This document shows, in pieces, positions 1-8,905 of a DNA stretch of 64,000 nucleotides. The position numbers and the translations under genes were made by a program. Positions within the stretch are counted from its first letter, which is position 1. Each line of letters opens with the position of its first letter. Source of the DNA: Streptomyces sp. B21-105 (lineage in GTDB: Bacteria > Actinomycetota > Actinomycetes > Streptomycetales > Streptomycetaceae); assembly GCF_036898465.1 (NCBI RefSeq), contig NZ_JARUMJ010000001.1:7998001-8062000 (forward strand), given 5' to 3'. The notes under the pieces are model-generated. The model was not told the origin of the DNA and ran no database searches. It worked only from the letters and a program-made list of their open reading frames with translations.

Positions 1-364
1 CCCCCGGCACGTCGCCGAGCGCTACCCCTGCGGCACCACCGCGCAGTTGCGCCGCGTCTACGTCCGCCCCGAGCACCGCCGGCGCGGACTCGCCCGCCGG
101 ATGGTCGCCGAACTCCTCGCCTTCGCGGTCGCCGACGGCGGCTACCGCTCCGTCTATCTGCACACCGACCCCGCCGTCGAAGGAGCAGAGGCGTTCTGGC
201 GGTCCCTCGCCACCGTCGTGCACGACGAACGGGAGGAGGCGGACGGCGGCCAGGGCGTCGTGCACTTCGACGTCCCGTTCGACGCCCTCCTCCCCGCCTA
301 CTTCGCGCCCAGCCCCAGCCCCAGCCCCAGCCCCAGCATCCGCTCCCGCACCACAGGCCGGTAA
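1..364 (+). CDS. GNAT-family N-acetyltransferase, C-terminal part
   Basis: Only the 3' part lies in the window; the frame is open from base 2 and the start is upstream. The visible chain carries the acetyl-CoA-binding motif A of GNAT enzymes (LRRVYVRPEHRRRGLARRM, near bases 47-103), where R-x-x-G-L-A contacts the pyrophosphate, followed by a beta-strand/helix pair and a divergent C-terminus. It should transfer an acetyl group from acetyl-CoA to an amine; the substrate cannot be read from sequence. A Pro-Ser dipeptide run (bases 310-340) near the C-terminus is a low-complexity tail. The stop is 5 bases before the next gene, so it is probably cotranscribed with the importer downstream. A TTG at 47 could be mistaken for a start, but it falls inside the conserved motif. 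Confidence 0.85.
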   Translation, partial: PRHVAERYPCGTTAQLRRVYVRPEHRRRGLARRMVAELLAFAVADGGYRSVYLHTDPAVEGAEAFWRSLATVVHDEREEADGGQGVVHFDVPFDALLPAYFAPSPSPSPSPSIRSRTTGR

Positions 365-368
365 CCCC

Positions 369-1901
369 ATGCGCTTCGCCCGCCCCGCCCCGCTCGCCCC
401 CCGCTCACCCCGCCCCCGGCTGCTCGCCGCCCTCTGCCTCGCCCCGCTGCTCACCGGCTGTTTCGCCGCCTCCGGCGACGACGGCGACAGCGAGGGGTCC
501 GCCGCCGGGGACGGCGCCCGGCTGCGCGTCGCCCTCGCCTTCCCGCCCGCCGAGTACCTCTCCCCGCACGGCGCCGACGCGACGATCCTCAGCCGGCTCG
601 GCGTCACCGAAGGGCTGACCTCCCTCGACGCCAACGGGGCCGCCGCCCCCGCGCTCGCCGCGTCCTGGCGCCGCGAGGACGACCGCACCTGGCTGTTCAC
701 CCTGCGCGAGGCCGACTTCCAGGACGGCACGGACGTCACTCCCGCCGCCGTCGCCGCCTCCCTCACCCGGGCCACCGCCGCCAAGCCGGCCCCGGCCGCC
801 CTCGCCGGCGTCACCCTCACCGCGAAAGCCGCGGGCGGCACGGGCGTGCGCGTCACGACCGCGCAGCCCGACCCCGTCCTGCCCCTGCGGCTGTCCAGCC
901 CCTCGCTCGCCGTCCTCTCTCCGAAGGCGTACGCGAAGAAGGGCACCGTCGACCCCGTCGGCACCGCCACCGGCCCCTTCGAACTCACCGACGTGAACGG
1001 GGCCGCCGCCGTCCGCCTCGACCGCTTCGACGACTACTGGGGCGGCCGGGCCCAGGCCTCCGGCGTCGACGTGCGGTTCATCGCCGACGGCAGCGCCCGC
1101 ACCAACGCCCTGCGCACCGGCCAGGTCGACGTCGCCGAGTCGATACCCGTGGCCCAGGCCGCCGCCCTCGACGCGGACACCCGCCGCGAGACCGCCACCA
1201 CCCGCACCACCAGCCTGCACCTCAACACGAAATCCGGCGTCTTCACGGACCCGGCACTGCGCGCCGCCGCCCGGGCCGCCGTCGACACCTCCGCCCTCGC
1301 CAAGGGCGTCTACGAAGGACACGCCGACCCCGGCGCCGGCATCTACGGCCCCGCCGTCACCTGGGCCGCGGGCAAGCGCGTCCAGCCCACCGGACGAGCG
1401 AAGGCCGCCACCCCCGGCGGGGTCTCCGTCACCCTCGCCACCTATGACAACCGGCCCGAACTCCCCGAAGTCGCCCAGGTGTTGAAGCAGCAGCTGGAGA
1501 AGGCCGGCTTCACGGTGAAGCTGGAGGTGCGCGAGTACTCGCGGCTGGAGACCGACGCCCTCGCCGGGAAGTTCGACGCCGTCGTCGGGGCCCGCAACAG
1601 CCTCCTGGACACCGGCGACCCGGTGTCGCTCCTGGCGAGCGACTTCACCTGCGGCGGCGGCTACAACCTCTCCCTGCTCTGCGACAAGGCGGTCGACCGG
1701 GCCGTCGGGACGGCACAGGCCGTCGCCGACACCGGCAAGCGGCAGGACGCCGTCATGGCCGCCGAGGCCGCGGTGCTCGGCACCGACGCCGTCGTCCCGC
1801 TGGTCCACCAGCGCATCGTCACCGGCGTCGACGACGACGTCAGCGGACTGCTCCTCGACCCCTACGAGCGCACCCTCGTCGGCATCGGGACCCGGCGCTG
1901 A
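369..1901 (+). CDS. ABC transporter substrate-binding lipoprotein, family 5
   Basis: A 510-residue extracytoplasmic solute receptor of the SBP_bac_5 (peptide/nickel/opine) family. It begins with a basic n-region and hydrophobic core ending in a lipobox (LLTGC, Cys31), so it should be diacylated and anchored outside the membrane. The body shows the family pattern: an early strand with a leucine-rich lobe, then a segment like GPFELTDVNG near residue 200 and a second lobe with LKQQLEKAGFTVKL near 375. Length is normal. It sits 20 bases before a fused permease gene, so the pair should form one importer for a peptide, nickel chelate or similar ligand. The ligand cannot be assigned. No ATP-binding subunit follows. 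Confidence 0.9.
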   Translation: MRFARPAPLAPRSPRPRLLAALCLAPLLTGCFAASGDDGDSEGSAAGDGARLRVALAFPPAEYLSPHGADATILSRLGVTEGLTSLDANGAAAPALAASWRREDDRTWLFTLREADFQDGTDVTPAAVAASLTRATAAKPAPAALAGVTLTAKAAGGTGVRVTTAQPDPVLPLRLSSPSLAVLSPKAYAKKGTVDPVGTATGPFELTDVNGAAAVRLDRFDDYWGGRAQASGVDVRFIADGSARTNALRTGQVDVAESIPVAQAAALDADTRRETATTRTTSLHLNTKSGVFTDPALRAAARAAVDTSALAKGVYEGHADPGAGIYGPAVTWAAGKRVQPTGRAKAATPGGVSVTLATYDNRPELPEVAQVLKQQLEKAGFTVKLEVREYSRLETDALAGKFDAVVGARNSLLDTGDPVSLLASDFTCGGGYNLSLLCDKAVDRAVGTAQAVADTGKRQDAVMAAEAAVLGTDAVVPLVHQRIVTGVDDDVSGLLLDPYERTLVGIGTRR

Positions 1902-1921
1902 CCGGATACGGCGCCGACGAC

Positions 1922-3739
1922 ATGAGAAGCAAGGCGGGCACGCTGCTGTGGCGTGCCGTACTGGCCGCGCTGCTGGTGTGCGGGACCGGGCTGCTGCCGT
2001 GGATCTCGCACACCGACCCGGCGCTCACCGTGCTCAAGACACAGTCCGCCGACCGGGACGCCACCCCGCAGGCGCTCGCCGACGTCCGCGCCCGACTCGG
2101 CCTGGACGACGGCCCGCTGCACCTGCTCGGACAGTGGCTGGCGGGCCTGCCGCGCGGGGACGCCGGACGGTCCTGGATCTCCGGCGGACCGGTCATGCCC
2201 GACGTCCTCGCCGCCCTCGGCGCGTCACTGCTGCTGGTGACGGCAGCCCTCGTCGTCGCGCTGGTCACCGCCGCCGGCGTGTGCGCCCGCACCCTGCGCC
2301 TCGGCGCGCGAGGCGGCCTCGACGGCCGTCCCGCCGGAGGCTCCGGATCCGCCGTGCTGGCCGCGCTGCCGGAGTTCCTCATCGCCTCCGTCCTCGCCAC
2401 GGTGGTCGGCGTGCAACTGGGCTGGCTGCCCGCCCTCGGCTGGTACGGCCCGCAGTGGACCGTGCTGCCCGCCCTCGCCCTCGGCCTGCCCGCCGGGGCC
2501 GTCCTCGGGCGGCTCCTCGACGACCAACTGCCCGCCGCCTTTGCCGAGCCCTGGGCGCTCGCCGCGGCCGCCCGCGGACTGCCCGTCCCGCGTATCGCCC
2601 GCAAGGCACTGCGCCGCTGCGTACCCGGACTGCTTCCCAACCTCGGACTGTTCCTGGTAGGACTGACCGGCGGATCCGTCGCCGTCGAGCAGATCTTCGA
2701 CATCCCCGGCCTCGGCCGGACCACCCTCCAGGCGGCGATCGCCCAGGACCTGCCCGTCCTCCAGGCCGGCGTCCTCGTACTCGTCGCGCTCGCCGCCGTC
2801 ACCACCGCCGTGGTCCGGCTCGCCGCCCGGCGGCTCATCGGACCCGCCCTGCGCGACGGGGCACTGCACACCCTGCACCGGCCGGCGCCGCCCGCCCGTC
2901 GGCTCCCGCCGCTCGCCCTCGGCGGCGCGCTGCTCGCCGTCATCCTCGCGGGGCTGCCCCGCGACCCGCTCGCCCTCGACACCGACGCCCGCCTCCAAGC
3001 CCCGTCCGCGACCCACCCGTTCGGAGCCGACGCCCTGGGCCGCGACGTCCTTGCCCGCGTCGCGCACGGCGCCCTCGACACCCTCACGCTCGCCCTCGCG
3101 ATCAGCGCGGCCGCGCTGGCGGCCGGCGTCCTGCTCGGGCTGCTGCCCCGGCTGTCCGGGCCGCTCGTCGACACGGTGAACGCCGTCCCGCCCGTCCTCG
3201 CCGCGCTCCTGGTCGCCGCCGTCCGGGGCGGCGGAGCCTGGACGCCCGCCCTCGCCGTGGCCGTCGTCGCCTGGGCGCCGCTCGCCGCGCACACCTCCGC
3301 GCTGTTGCGCGAGGAACGGGCGACCCTCCACCTCACCGCCACCCGGGCCCTCGGCGCCGGACCCTGGCGACTGCTCACCGGCGAACTCCTGCCCGCCGTC
3401 CTGCCACCGGTCGCCCGCCACGCCCTCCTGCGGCTGCCCGGCATCGCCCTCGCCCTGGCCTCCCTCGGCTTCCTCGGCCTCGGCGCGCAGCCGCCGTCCC
3501 CCGAATGGGGCCTGCTGCTCGCCGAGAACCAGCCCTACGCCGAACGCGCCCCCTGGGCCGTCCTCGCCCCCGCCGCCGCCCTCGCCCTCCTCGGCGCCCT
3601 GGCGGTGACGGCGGCCGGACTGCGACCCCGCCCCCGACGACCCCGCCCACGACGACGCCGTACGGCAACGGACGCCGCCCTCGGCACGCACTCCAGCGAA
3701 CGTCCCTCTTCGCAACCGGAGTTGGTGGGAGCGGCATGA
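1922..3739 (+). CDS. Fused dipeptide-type ABC permease (DppB-DppC fusion)
   Basis: This 605-residue membrane protein contains two BPD_transp_1 permease domains in one chain, whereas the family normally uses two separate proteins of about 300 residues. The N-terminal DppB-like half ends with an EAA-type loop (LAAAARGLPVPRIARKAL, about residues 217-234) and GGSVAVEQIFDIPGLGR. The C-terminal DppC-like half opens with the typical pre-helix sequence HPFGADALGRDVLARV (about 362-377) and has its own EAA loop (LTATRALGAGPWRLL). It should form the channel for the lipoprotein encoded just upstream. The C-terminus is an Arg/Pro-rich cytoplasmic tail. It overlaps the next gene by ATGA. No ATPase gene is adjacent; it may use a shared ATPase from elsewhere, or the operon has lost its own. 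Confidence 0.88.
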   Translation: MRSKAGTLLWRAVLAALLVCGTGLLPWISHTDPALTVLKTQSADRDATPQALADVRARLGLDDGPLHLLGQWLAGLPRGDAGRSWISGGPVMPDVLAALGASLLLVTAALVVALVTAAGVCARTLRLGARGGLDGRPAGGSGSAVLAALPEFLIASVLATVVGVQLGWLPALGWYGPQWTVLPALALGLPAGAVLGRLLDDQLPAAFAEPWALAAAARGLPVPRIARKALRRCVPGLLPNLGLFLVGLTGGSVAVEQIFDIPGLGRTTLQAAIAQDLPVLQAGVLVLVALAAVTTAVVRLAARRLIGPALRDGALHTLHRPAPPARRLPPLALGGALLAVILAGLPRDPLALDTDARLQAPSATHPFGADALGRDVLARVAHGALDTLTLALAISAAALAAGVLLGLLPRLSGPLVDTVNAVPPVLAALLVAAVRGGGAWTPALAVAVVAWAPLAAHTSALLREERATLHLTATRALGAGPWRLLTGELLPAVLPPVARHALLRLPGIALALASLGFLGLGAQPPSPEWGLLLAENQPYAERAPWAVLAPAAALALLGALAVTAAGLRPRPRRPRPRRRRTATDAALGTHSSERPSSQPELVGAA

Positions 3740-4965
3740 CGACCGTGCGGCTCCGAGCGCCTCACCGGACGAAGGGCGAGCCCCGACTCCCGTCCCTGCT
3801 CAAGCTGCTGATCGGCACTCAGTTCGCCTTCAACGTCGGCTTCTTCGCCGTGCTGCCGTTCCTCGCCGAGCACCTGGGCGACGCGGTGGGCATGGCCGGC
3901 TGGCTGGTCGGGTTCGTGCTGGGGCTGCGGACATTCAGCCAGCAGGGGCTGTTCGTGATCGGCGGGGCGCTCGCCGACCGCCACGGCGTACGGCCCGTCG
4001 TCCTCGCCGGGTGCGCGCTGCGCGTCGCCGGCTTCGTCTGGCTCGGCTACGCGCAGCAGACCTGGACGGTCATCGCGGCGGTGCTCCTGACCGGGTTCGC
4101 GGCCGCGCTGTTCTCGCCCGCCGTCGAGTCCGAGGCCGCACGGCAGGCCGTACTGCACGAGGACGCCGGCGGCGGTTCGCGGACCCGGGTACTGGCCCTG
4201 TTCACGGTCGCCGGACAGGCCGGGGCGTTCATCGGCCCGCTGCTCGGCGCGCTGCTCCTCGAGGTCGACTTCCGCACGGTGTGCCTGGCCGGCGCCGGGG
4301 TCTTCGTGCTCGTCCTCGCCGGTCACGCACGGCTGCTGCCACGGCACCTCCCCGGACGCGCCCGGGTCCGCGTGCGCGGCGGCATGCGACCACTGCTGCG
4401 CAACCGCCGCTTCCTCGCCCTGTGCTGCGCCTACGGCGCCTACCTCCTCGCCTACAACCAGCTCTACCTCGCCCTGCCCGCCGAGGTGGAGCGGGCGGCC
4501 GGTTCGCAGGCGCCGCTGGCCTGGCTGTTCGCGCTGTCCTCGCTGCTGGTGGTGACCGCCCAACTGCCCGTCACCCGGTGGGCGGGGGAGCGGATCGGCC
4601 CGCGCCGCTCGACGGCCGCCGGACTCGTGCTGATCGCCGCCGGGTTCGCCGTCGTGGCCGCCGCCCTGCCCGCCGGCCAAACCGGCACGGCCGGGCTGCT
4701 GCCCGCGGCCGGGTTCGTCGTACTGCTCACCCTCGGACAGATGCTCGTCGCACCCGCCGCCCGCGCCTGGGTGCCCGACCTCGCCGAGGAAGGCCGGCTC
4801 GGCCTGTACACCGGGGCGCTGTCCTCCGTCTCCGGGCTGATCGTGCTGCTCGGCAGCGCGGCCACCGGCGCACTCCTCGACACCGACCTGCCCACGGCCG
4901 TCCCCTGGCTGGCGCTGGCCGCACTGCCGGCGGCCGCCGTCCTGCTTCTGCCACGCCGCACGTGA
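3736..4965 (+). CDS. MFS transporter, drug-efflux type
   Basis: A 409-residue major facilitator with about 12 hydrophobic helices. Helix 2-3 holds the MFS signature loop (GGALADRHGVRPVVLAG, near residues 75-91), and a central basic cytoplasmic loop (residues about 197-218) separates the two halves. The sequence most resembles MdtH-like proton-driven exporters, but the substrate is unknown. The start ATG overlaps the stop of the fused permease gene (ATGA), so translation should be coupled and the gene belongs to the same transcript as the ABC genes. It occupies the place where an ABC ATPase gene would be expected. Confidence 0.85.
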   Translation: MTTVRLRAPHRTKGEPRLPSLLKLLIGTQFAFNVGFFAVLPFLAEHLGDAVGMAGWLVGFVLGLRTFSQQGLFVIGGALADRHGVRPVVLAGCALRVAGFVWLGYAQQTWTVIAAVLLTGFAAALFSPAVESEAARQAVLHEDAGGGSRTRVLALFTVAGQAGAFIGPLLGALLLEVDFRTVCLAGAGVFVLVLAGHARLLPRHLPGRARVRVRGGMRPLLRNRRFLALCCAYGAYLLAYNQLYLALPAEVERAAGSQAPLAWLFALSSLLVVTAQLPVTRWAGERIGPRRSTAAGLVLIAAGFAVVAAALPAGQTGTAGLLPAAGFVVLLTLGQMLVAPAARAWVPDLAEEGRLGLYTGALSSVSGLIVLLGSAATGALLDTDLPTAVPWLALAALPAAAVLLLPRRT

Positions 4966-5349
4966 ACGCGGGCGCCGGGGGCGAGGCGCGGGCCGGGCGT
5001 GCGGGCTGCGGGCGAAGGCGTGTGTCGGGGTGTGCGCGGGCGGTGGTGGCGGTGTGGCGTGAACCCGGGCGGGTGTGGCTCGTCGGGTGCCGGGAGGGGC
5101 GCGGTGCCGGGCAGCGCTGCTGTCGACGCCGGTGACTTCACCGGCCGATGGTGCTGGGCGCTGCCGGGTCGGCCGTGGGTCTCCGCGTCCGCGTCCGGGT
5201 CCGGGTCCGGACCCGGGTCCGCAGGCTCGCGGGGGGCCGCCTTCGCCGTCGTACGGGCGCGCCCGAGGCGGTCGTCACCGCGAGGACTGCGAGGGGATTG
5301 CGAGGGGACGGCGAAGGGGCCGTGCCGGGGCCCCTTAGGGAGTTGCGGA
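4966..5349. other. Gene-free gap with GTCCGG-type microrepeat
   Basis: This 384-base stretch lies between the convergent MFS and CDP-alcohol phosphotransferase genes. No frame here has family similarity or a credible ribosome-binding site. It includes a run of GTCCGG/GTCCGC hexamers around 5175-5222 and a terminator hairpin near its right end. Confidence 0.6.
5314..5336. terminator. Bidirectional terminator hairpin
   Basis: AAGGGGCC at 5314-5321 pairs perfectly with GGCCCCTT at 5329-5336 across a 7-base loop. It lies 14 bases past the stop of the minus-strand phosphotransferase and after the plus-strand MFS gene, so it can serve both. T-runs flank the stem weakly, as is usual in Streptomyces. 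Confidence 0.7.
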
Positions 5350-6105
5350 CTACACGAGCTCCAGGACCTTCTCCGCCGGGGTCTGCGCCGCGACCCGCGA
5401 GGTACGCCACAGCCACAGCACGTCCCGGCCGAACGACCACACCAGCGAGCCCAGCGCCAGCAGCACGACCGCGAAGTTCGCGGCGTACGGCAGCAGATCG
5501 GCGCCGGCCAGCAGCAACAGGACGCCCTGCAGCGCGGCGACCGTCTTGCGGGCGGTGCTCGGCGGCAGCGGGGCGTTGAGCCACGGGGCGACGCGGGCCG
5601 CCGCGACGAACACGTACCGCATCCCGCCGATCAGCAGCACCCACGGGCCCAGCGCCATCGACACGTACACGCTGAGCACCAGGATCAGGAACGCGTCGAC
5701 CTCCATGTCGAACCGCGCGCCCAGCGCCGTCGAGGTGTTGGTGCGGCGGGCGACCTTGCCGTCGACGCCGTCGAGGATCAGGGCCACCGCCGTCAGACCG
5801 ACCAGCAGCGACACCGGCGGCGCGCTCTCGAAGGAGTCCGCGACCAGCGCGGTCACCCCGCCGACCAGCGTCGCCCGGCCCAGCGTGACCCGGTTGGCCG
5901 GGCCGAACGAGCGCAGACTGGAACGGTGCAGCGCCCGCGAGAGGACCGCCCAGGTGGCGATGGCGAAGACGAGGCCGGTGACCCAGCCCGCCGGCCCCAT
6001 GCCTATCGCCGTGCCGAGCAGGGCCAGCAACAGGATCTGCACGCCCGCTCCCACAGCGGTCTCCTGCTGGACCAGCCTCGCGTCGTAAGTGTTGTTCAGG
6101 GCCAC
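5350..6105 (-). CDS. CDP-alcohol phosphatidyltransferase family membrane protein
   Basis: A 251-residue polytopic protein carrying the complete CDP-alcohol phosphotransferase signature D-G-x2-A-R-x8-G-x3-D-x3-D in DGKVARRTNTSTALGARFDM and the following EVD. The Asp residues bind the metal and CDP leaving group. Such enzymes move a phospho-alcohol from a CDP-activated donor onto a second alcohol in the membrane, as in phosphatidylglycerol, phosphatidylinositol or DIPP synthesis. Upstream of the GTG start chosen here is GGAGG at 8 bases spacing. The gene is divergent from the dehydrogenase gene at 6214 with a shared 108-base promoter region, which suggests it may belong functionally to the 6214-12789 cluster. 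Its substrate is not determinable; a housekeeping phospholipid role is possible. Confidence 0.88.
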   Translation of the reverse strand: MALNNTYDARLVQQETAVGAGVQILLLALLGTAIGMGPAGWVTGLVFAIATWAVLSRALHRSSLRSFGPANRVTLGRATLVGGVTALVADSFESAPPVSLLVGLTAVALILDGVDGKVARRTNTSTALGARFDMEVDAFLILVLSVYVSMALGPWVLLIGGMRYVFVAAARVAPWLNAPLPPSTARKTVAALQGVLLLLAGADLLPYAANFAVVLLALGSLVWSFGRDVLWLWRTSRVAAQTPAEKVLELV

Positions 6106-6213
6106 CGCACGTTCCTCCGGCCAGATGACAGAGATGATCAGTGCCGCGTACTGTGCGCGGACTGTGCACACCTCGGTACGTGAACAGGTTCCCGATCGTT
6201 CAGGAGGATGCGG

Positions 6214-7203
6214 ATGTCGACCGGCGCACGTGCGTTCTGGGTCACCTCTCCGGGAGAAGGCGAGATCCGCCACGTCGATGTTCGAGGCCCCGCCGAGGGC
6301 GAGGTCCTGGTGCGTTCGCTGTGGTCGGGCGTCAGCCGCGGCACGGAGACCCTCGTCTTCCGCGGCGGGGTGCCCGAGAGCCAGCACGCCGTCATGCGGG
6401 CCCCGTTCCAGGAGGGCGACTTCCCCGGGCCCGTGAAGTACGGCTATCTCAACGTGGGAGTGGTGGAGCAAGGTCCCGCGGCGCTCGTCGGGCGCACGGT
6501 CTTCTGCCTCTACCCGCACCAGACGCGGTACGTCGTCCCGGCGACGGCGGTGACCGTCGTACCGGACTCGGTGCCCGCCGAACGCGCCGTCCTCGCCGGC
6601 ACCGTCGAGACGGCCGTCAACGCGCTGTGGGACGCCGCACCGCTGGCCGGCGACCGGATCGCGGTGGTCGGCGGCGGCATGGTCGGCTGCTCGGTGGCCG
6701 CGCTGCTCGCCCGCTTCCCCGGCGTGCGCGTACAGCTCGTCGACGCCGACCCGGCGCGCGCGACGATCGCGCAGGCGCTCGGCGTCGACTTCGCGACCCC
6801 CGCGGAAGCGGTCGGCGGCCGCGACCTCGTGGTGCACGCCAGCGCGACCGAACAGGGCCTCACCCGCTCCCTGGAACTCCTCGCCGACGAGGGCACGGTC
6901 CTCGAACTGAGCTGGTACGGCGACCGCAAGGTGTCCCTCCCGCTGGGCGAGGACTTCCACTCCCGCCGGCTGGTCGTCCGCAGCAGCCAGGTCGGCGCCG
7001 TCTCCCCGGCCCGCCGCGCCAGCCGCACCTACGCCGACCGGCTCGCCCTCGCGCTGGAGCTGCTGGCCGACCCGGCGCTCGACGCCCTTGTCACCGGAGA
7101 CAGCGCCTTCGAGGAGCTGCCGGACGTCATGCCGAAACTCGCATCCGGCGAGATCCCCGCCCTGTGCCACCGCATCGGGTACGGACAGGAGCGCCTGACC
7201 TGA
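6214..7203 (+). CDS. MDR-family zinc-type alcohol dehydrogenase-like protein
   Basis: A 329-residue medium-chain dehydrogenase/reductase. The N-terminal GroES-like part includes SGVSRGTETLVFRGGVP, and the Rossmann half has the nucleotide-binding loop VVGGGMVGCSVAALLAR (about residues 152-168) followed by an acidic residue (VDADP) that favours NAD over NADP. Classical catalytic zinc motifs (GHE and the four-Cys structural zinc loop) are not evident, so it may be a zinc-free or unusual reductase. The start at 6214 is preferred to ATG 6208 because AGGAGG occupies 6202-6207. It is the first gene of the plus-strand operon with the pterin-synthase-like gene. From memory, an equivalent gene stands beside SCO6650 in S. 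coelicolor. Its substrate may be a sugar or pterin side chain; that is inference. Confidence 0.82.
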   Translation: MSTGARAFWVTSPGEGEIRHVDVRGPAEGEVLVRSLWSGVSRGTETLVFRGGVPESQHAVMRAPFQEGDFPGPVKYGYLNVGVVEQGPAALVGRTVFCLYPHQTRYVVPATAVTVVPDSVPAERAVLAGTVETAVNALWDAAPLAGDRIAVVGGGMVGCSVAALLARFPGVRVQLVDADPARATIAQALGVDFATPAEAVGGRDLVVHASATEQGLTRSLELLADEGTVLELSWYGDRKVSLPLGEDFHSRRLVVRSSQVGAVSPARRASRTYADRLALALELLADPALDALVTGDSAFEELPDVMPKLASGEIPALCHRIGYGQERLT

Positions 7204-7316
7204 GAAAAAGCGTGAGATCCGGCTGAACGGGGGGAACCGGGGAGCCGTACTACACGGCACCCCCCGGTCGCCCAATGACCGGGGGACCAGACGCGCCGCA
7301 CCTGGAGGGTCGTCCG

Positions 7317-7715
7317 TTGTTCAGTGTCACCGTCCGCGATCACATCATGATCGCCCACAGCTTCCGTGGCGAGGTCTTCGGGCCCGCGCAGCGCCTGCAC
7401 GGAGCGACGTTCCTGGTGGACGCCACCTTCCGGCGCGAGCAGCTCGACGACGACAACATCGTCGTCGACATCGGACTCGCCACGCAGGAGCTCGGGGCCG
7501 TGGTCAGCGAGCTGAACTACCGCAACCTCGACAACGAGCCCGAATTCGCCGGGATCAACACGTCGACCGAGTTCCTCGCCAAGGTCGTCGCCGACCGGCT
7601 CGCGGAGCGCATCCACAAGGGCGCGCTCGGCGAGGGGGCCCGGGGCATCACCGCCATCGCCGTCTCGCTGCACGAGTCGCACATCGCCTGGGCGAGTTAC
7701 GAGCGTGCGCTGTGA
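7317..7715 (+). CDS. 6-pyruvoyltetrahydropterin synthase homologue lacking catalytic residues
   Basis: A 132-residue T-fold protein of the PTPS/QueD family, closely like S. coelicolor SCO6650. The TTG at 7317 is chosen because GGAGG lies 8 bases upstream and the protein then begins at the usual family position (MFSVTVRDH); ATG 7275 has no site. Compared with E. coli QueD, the first and second zinc histidines remain (His14, His28), but the third is Ala30 (HGA in place of HGH), the catalytic Cys is Ala24, and the Asp-His pair is Asp-Asn (LDNE). The pterin-anchoring Glu is retained in LHESHIAW. It should therefore still bind a pterin-like ring but not perform the PTPS reaction, matching what was reported for SCO6650. 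It overlaps the glycosyltransferase gene by GTGA. Confidence 0.88.
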   Translation: MFSVTVRDHIMIAHSFRGEVFGPAQRLHGATFLVDATFRREQLDDDNIVVDIGLATQELGAVVSELNYRNLDNEPEFAGINTSTEFLAKVVADRLAERIHKGALGEGARGITAIAVSLHESHIAWASYERAL

Positions 7716-8905
7716 CCGACACGACCCTGGAGAAGGCCGTGCCCGCGGCCCCGCTCGCCTACGTGCCGACGCAGGCGGCGCTCCCCAAGATCGGCGGGAT
7801 CATCCCCATGTCCCTGCGCTCCGTGCACTTCGTGATGCCGGGCGGCGTCGACGACGCGGCGAACCCCAGCGGCGGCAACGCCTACGACCGCCGCCTCTGC
7901 CTGGATCTGCCCGGCTTCGGCTGGCAGGTCCACAAGCACCTGGTGTCCGGTTCCTGGCCCCGGCCGGAAGTGGCCGCCTGCGCGGAACTGGCCGCCACGC
8001 TGCGTGAGTTCCCTGACGGCACGATCGTCCTGCTCGACGGACTGGTCGCCTGCGGCGTCCCGGAGATCATCGCGCCGGAGGCCGAACGGCTGCGGCTCGT
8101 CGTCCTGGTGCACCTGCCGCTGGGCGACGAGCGCGGTCTCGCACCGGAGACCGCGGCCGAACTCGACGCCAAGGAGCGGGCCGTGCTGCGGGCCGTGCCC
8201 GCGGTGGTCGCCACCAGCGAGTGGGCGGTCCGCCGCCTCGTCTCCCACCACGGCCTCGCCCCCGAGCGCGTGCACGTCGCCGCCCCCGGCGCCGACATCG
8301 CCCCCCTCGCCTCCGGCACCGACGGGGTGTCCCGGCTGCTGTGCGTGGCCTCCGTGACCCCGCGCAAGGGCCAGCACCGGCTGGTGGAGGCGCTGGCCGC
8401 GGCCCGGGACCTGCCGTGGAGCTGCTCCTGCGTGGGCGGCCTCGGGCAGGACCCGGAGTACGTCGACCATCTGCGCGGCCTCATCCGCAGACACGGCCTC
8501 GAGGACCGGCTGGAGCTGGCGGGCCCCAAGTCGGGCGCCGCACTCGACGCCGCCTACGCCTCCGCCGACCTCATGGTCCTCACCTCCTACGCCGAGACGT
8601 ACGGCATGGCCGTCACGGAGGCGCTGGCCCGCGGCATCCCGGTCCTCGCGACCGACGTCGGCGGGCTGCCCGAGGCGGTCGGCCGCGCCCCCGACGGCGG
8701 CGTCCCCGGCATCCTCGTCCCGCCGGAGGACCCGGCGGCGCTCGCCGCCGAACTGCGCGGCTGGTTCGGCGAGGCCGACGTGCGACGTCGCCTCAAGGCG
8801 GCCGCGCGCAGCCGCCGGGCGGCCCTGAACGGCTGGGCGAGCACCGCCCAGAGCCTGGCCGGCGTGCTTGGCCGGCTCCCCAGCGAGCCCCGGAGGGCGG
8901 CATGA
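7712..8905 (+). CDS. Glycosyltransferase family 4 (GT-B fold)
   Basis: A 397-residue GT-B glycosyltransferase. The C-terminal half has the GT4 hallmarks: [20 protein letters not shown] (around residues 208-227), the nucleotide-sugar-binding E-x7-E element ([20 protein letters not shown]) and DVGGLPEAV. The N-terminal acceptor domain includes [14 protein letters not shown]. It should transfer a sugar from a nucleotide donor with retention of configuration. The GTG start overlaps the previous stop. Embedded between a pterin-binding protein and a methyltransferase, it probably glycosylates the heterocyclic product of the cluster; that is inference from position. Confidence 0.87.
   Translation: MTDTTLEKAVPAAPLAYVPTQAALPKIGGIIPMSLRSVHFVMPGGVDDAANPSGGNAYDRRLCLDLPGFGWQVHKHLVSGSWPRPEVAACAELAATLREFPDGTIVLLDGLVACGVPEIIAPEAERLRLVVLVHLPLGDERGLAPETAAELDAKERAVLRAVPAVVATSEWAVRRLVSHHGLAPERVHVAAPGADIAPLASGTDGVSRLLCVASVTPRKGQHRLVEALAAARDLPWSCSCVGGLGQDPEYVDHLRGLIRRHGLEDRLELAGPKSGAALDAAYASADLMVLTSYAETYGMAVTEALARGIPVLATDVGGLPEAVGRAPDGGVPGILVPPEDPAALAAELRGWFGEADVRRRLKAAARSRRAALNGWASTAQSLAGVLGRLPSEPRRAA

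Noticed and set aside
7275..7316. ATG at 7275 as the start of the PTPS-like gene
   Set aside because: No ribosome-binding site and an N-terminal extension absent from the family; the TTG at 7317 has GGAGG at proper spacing.
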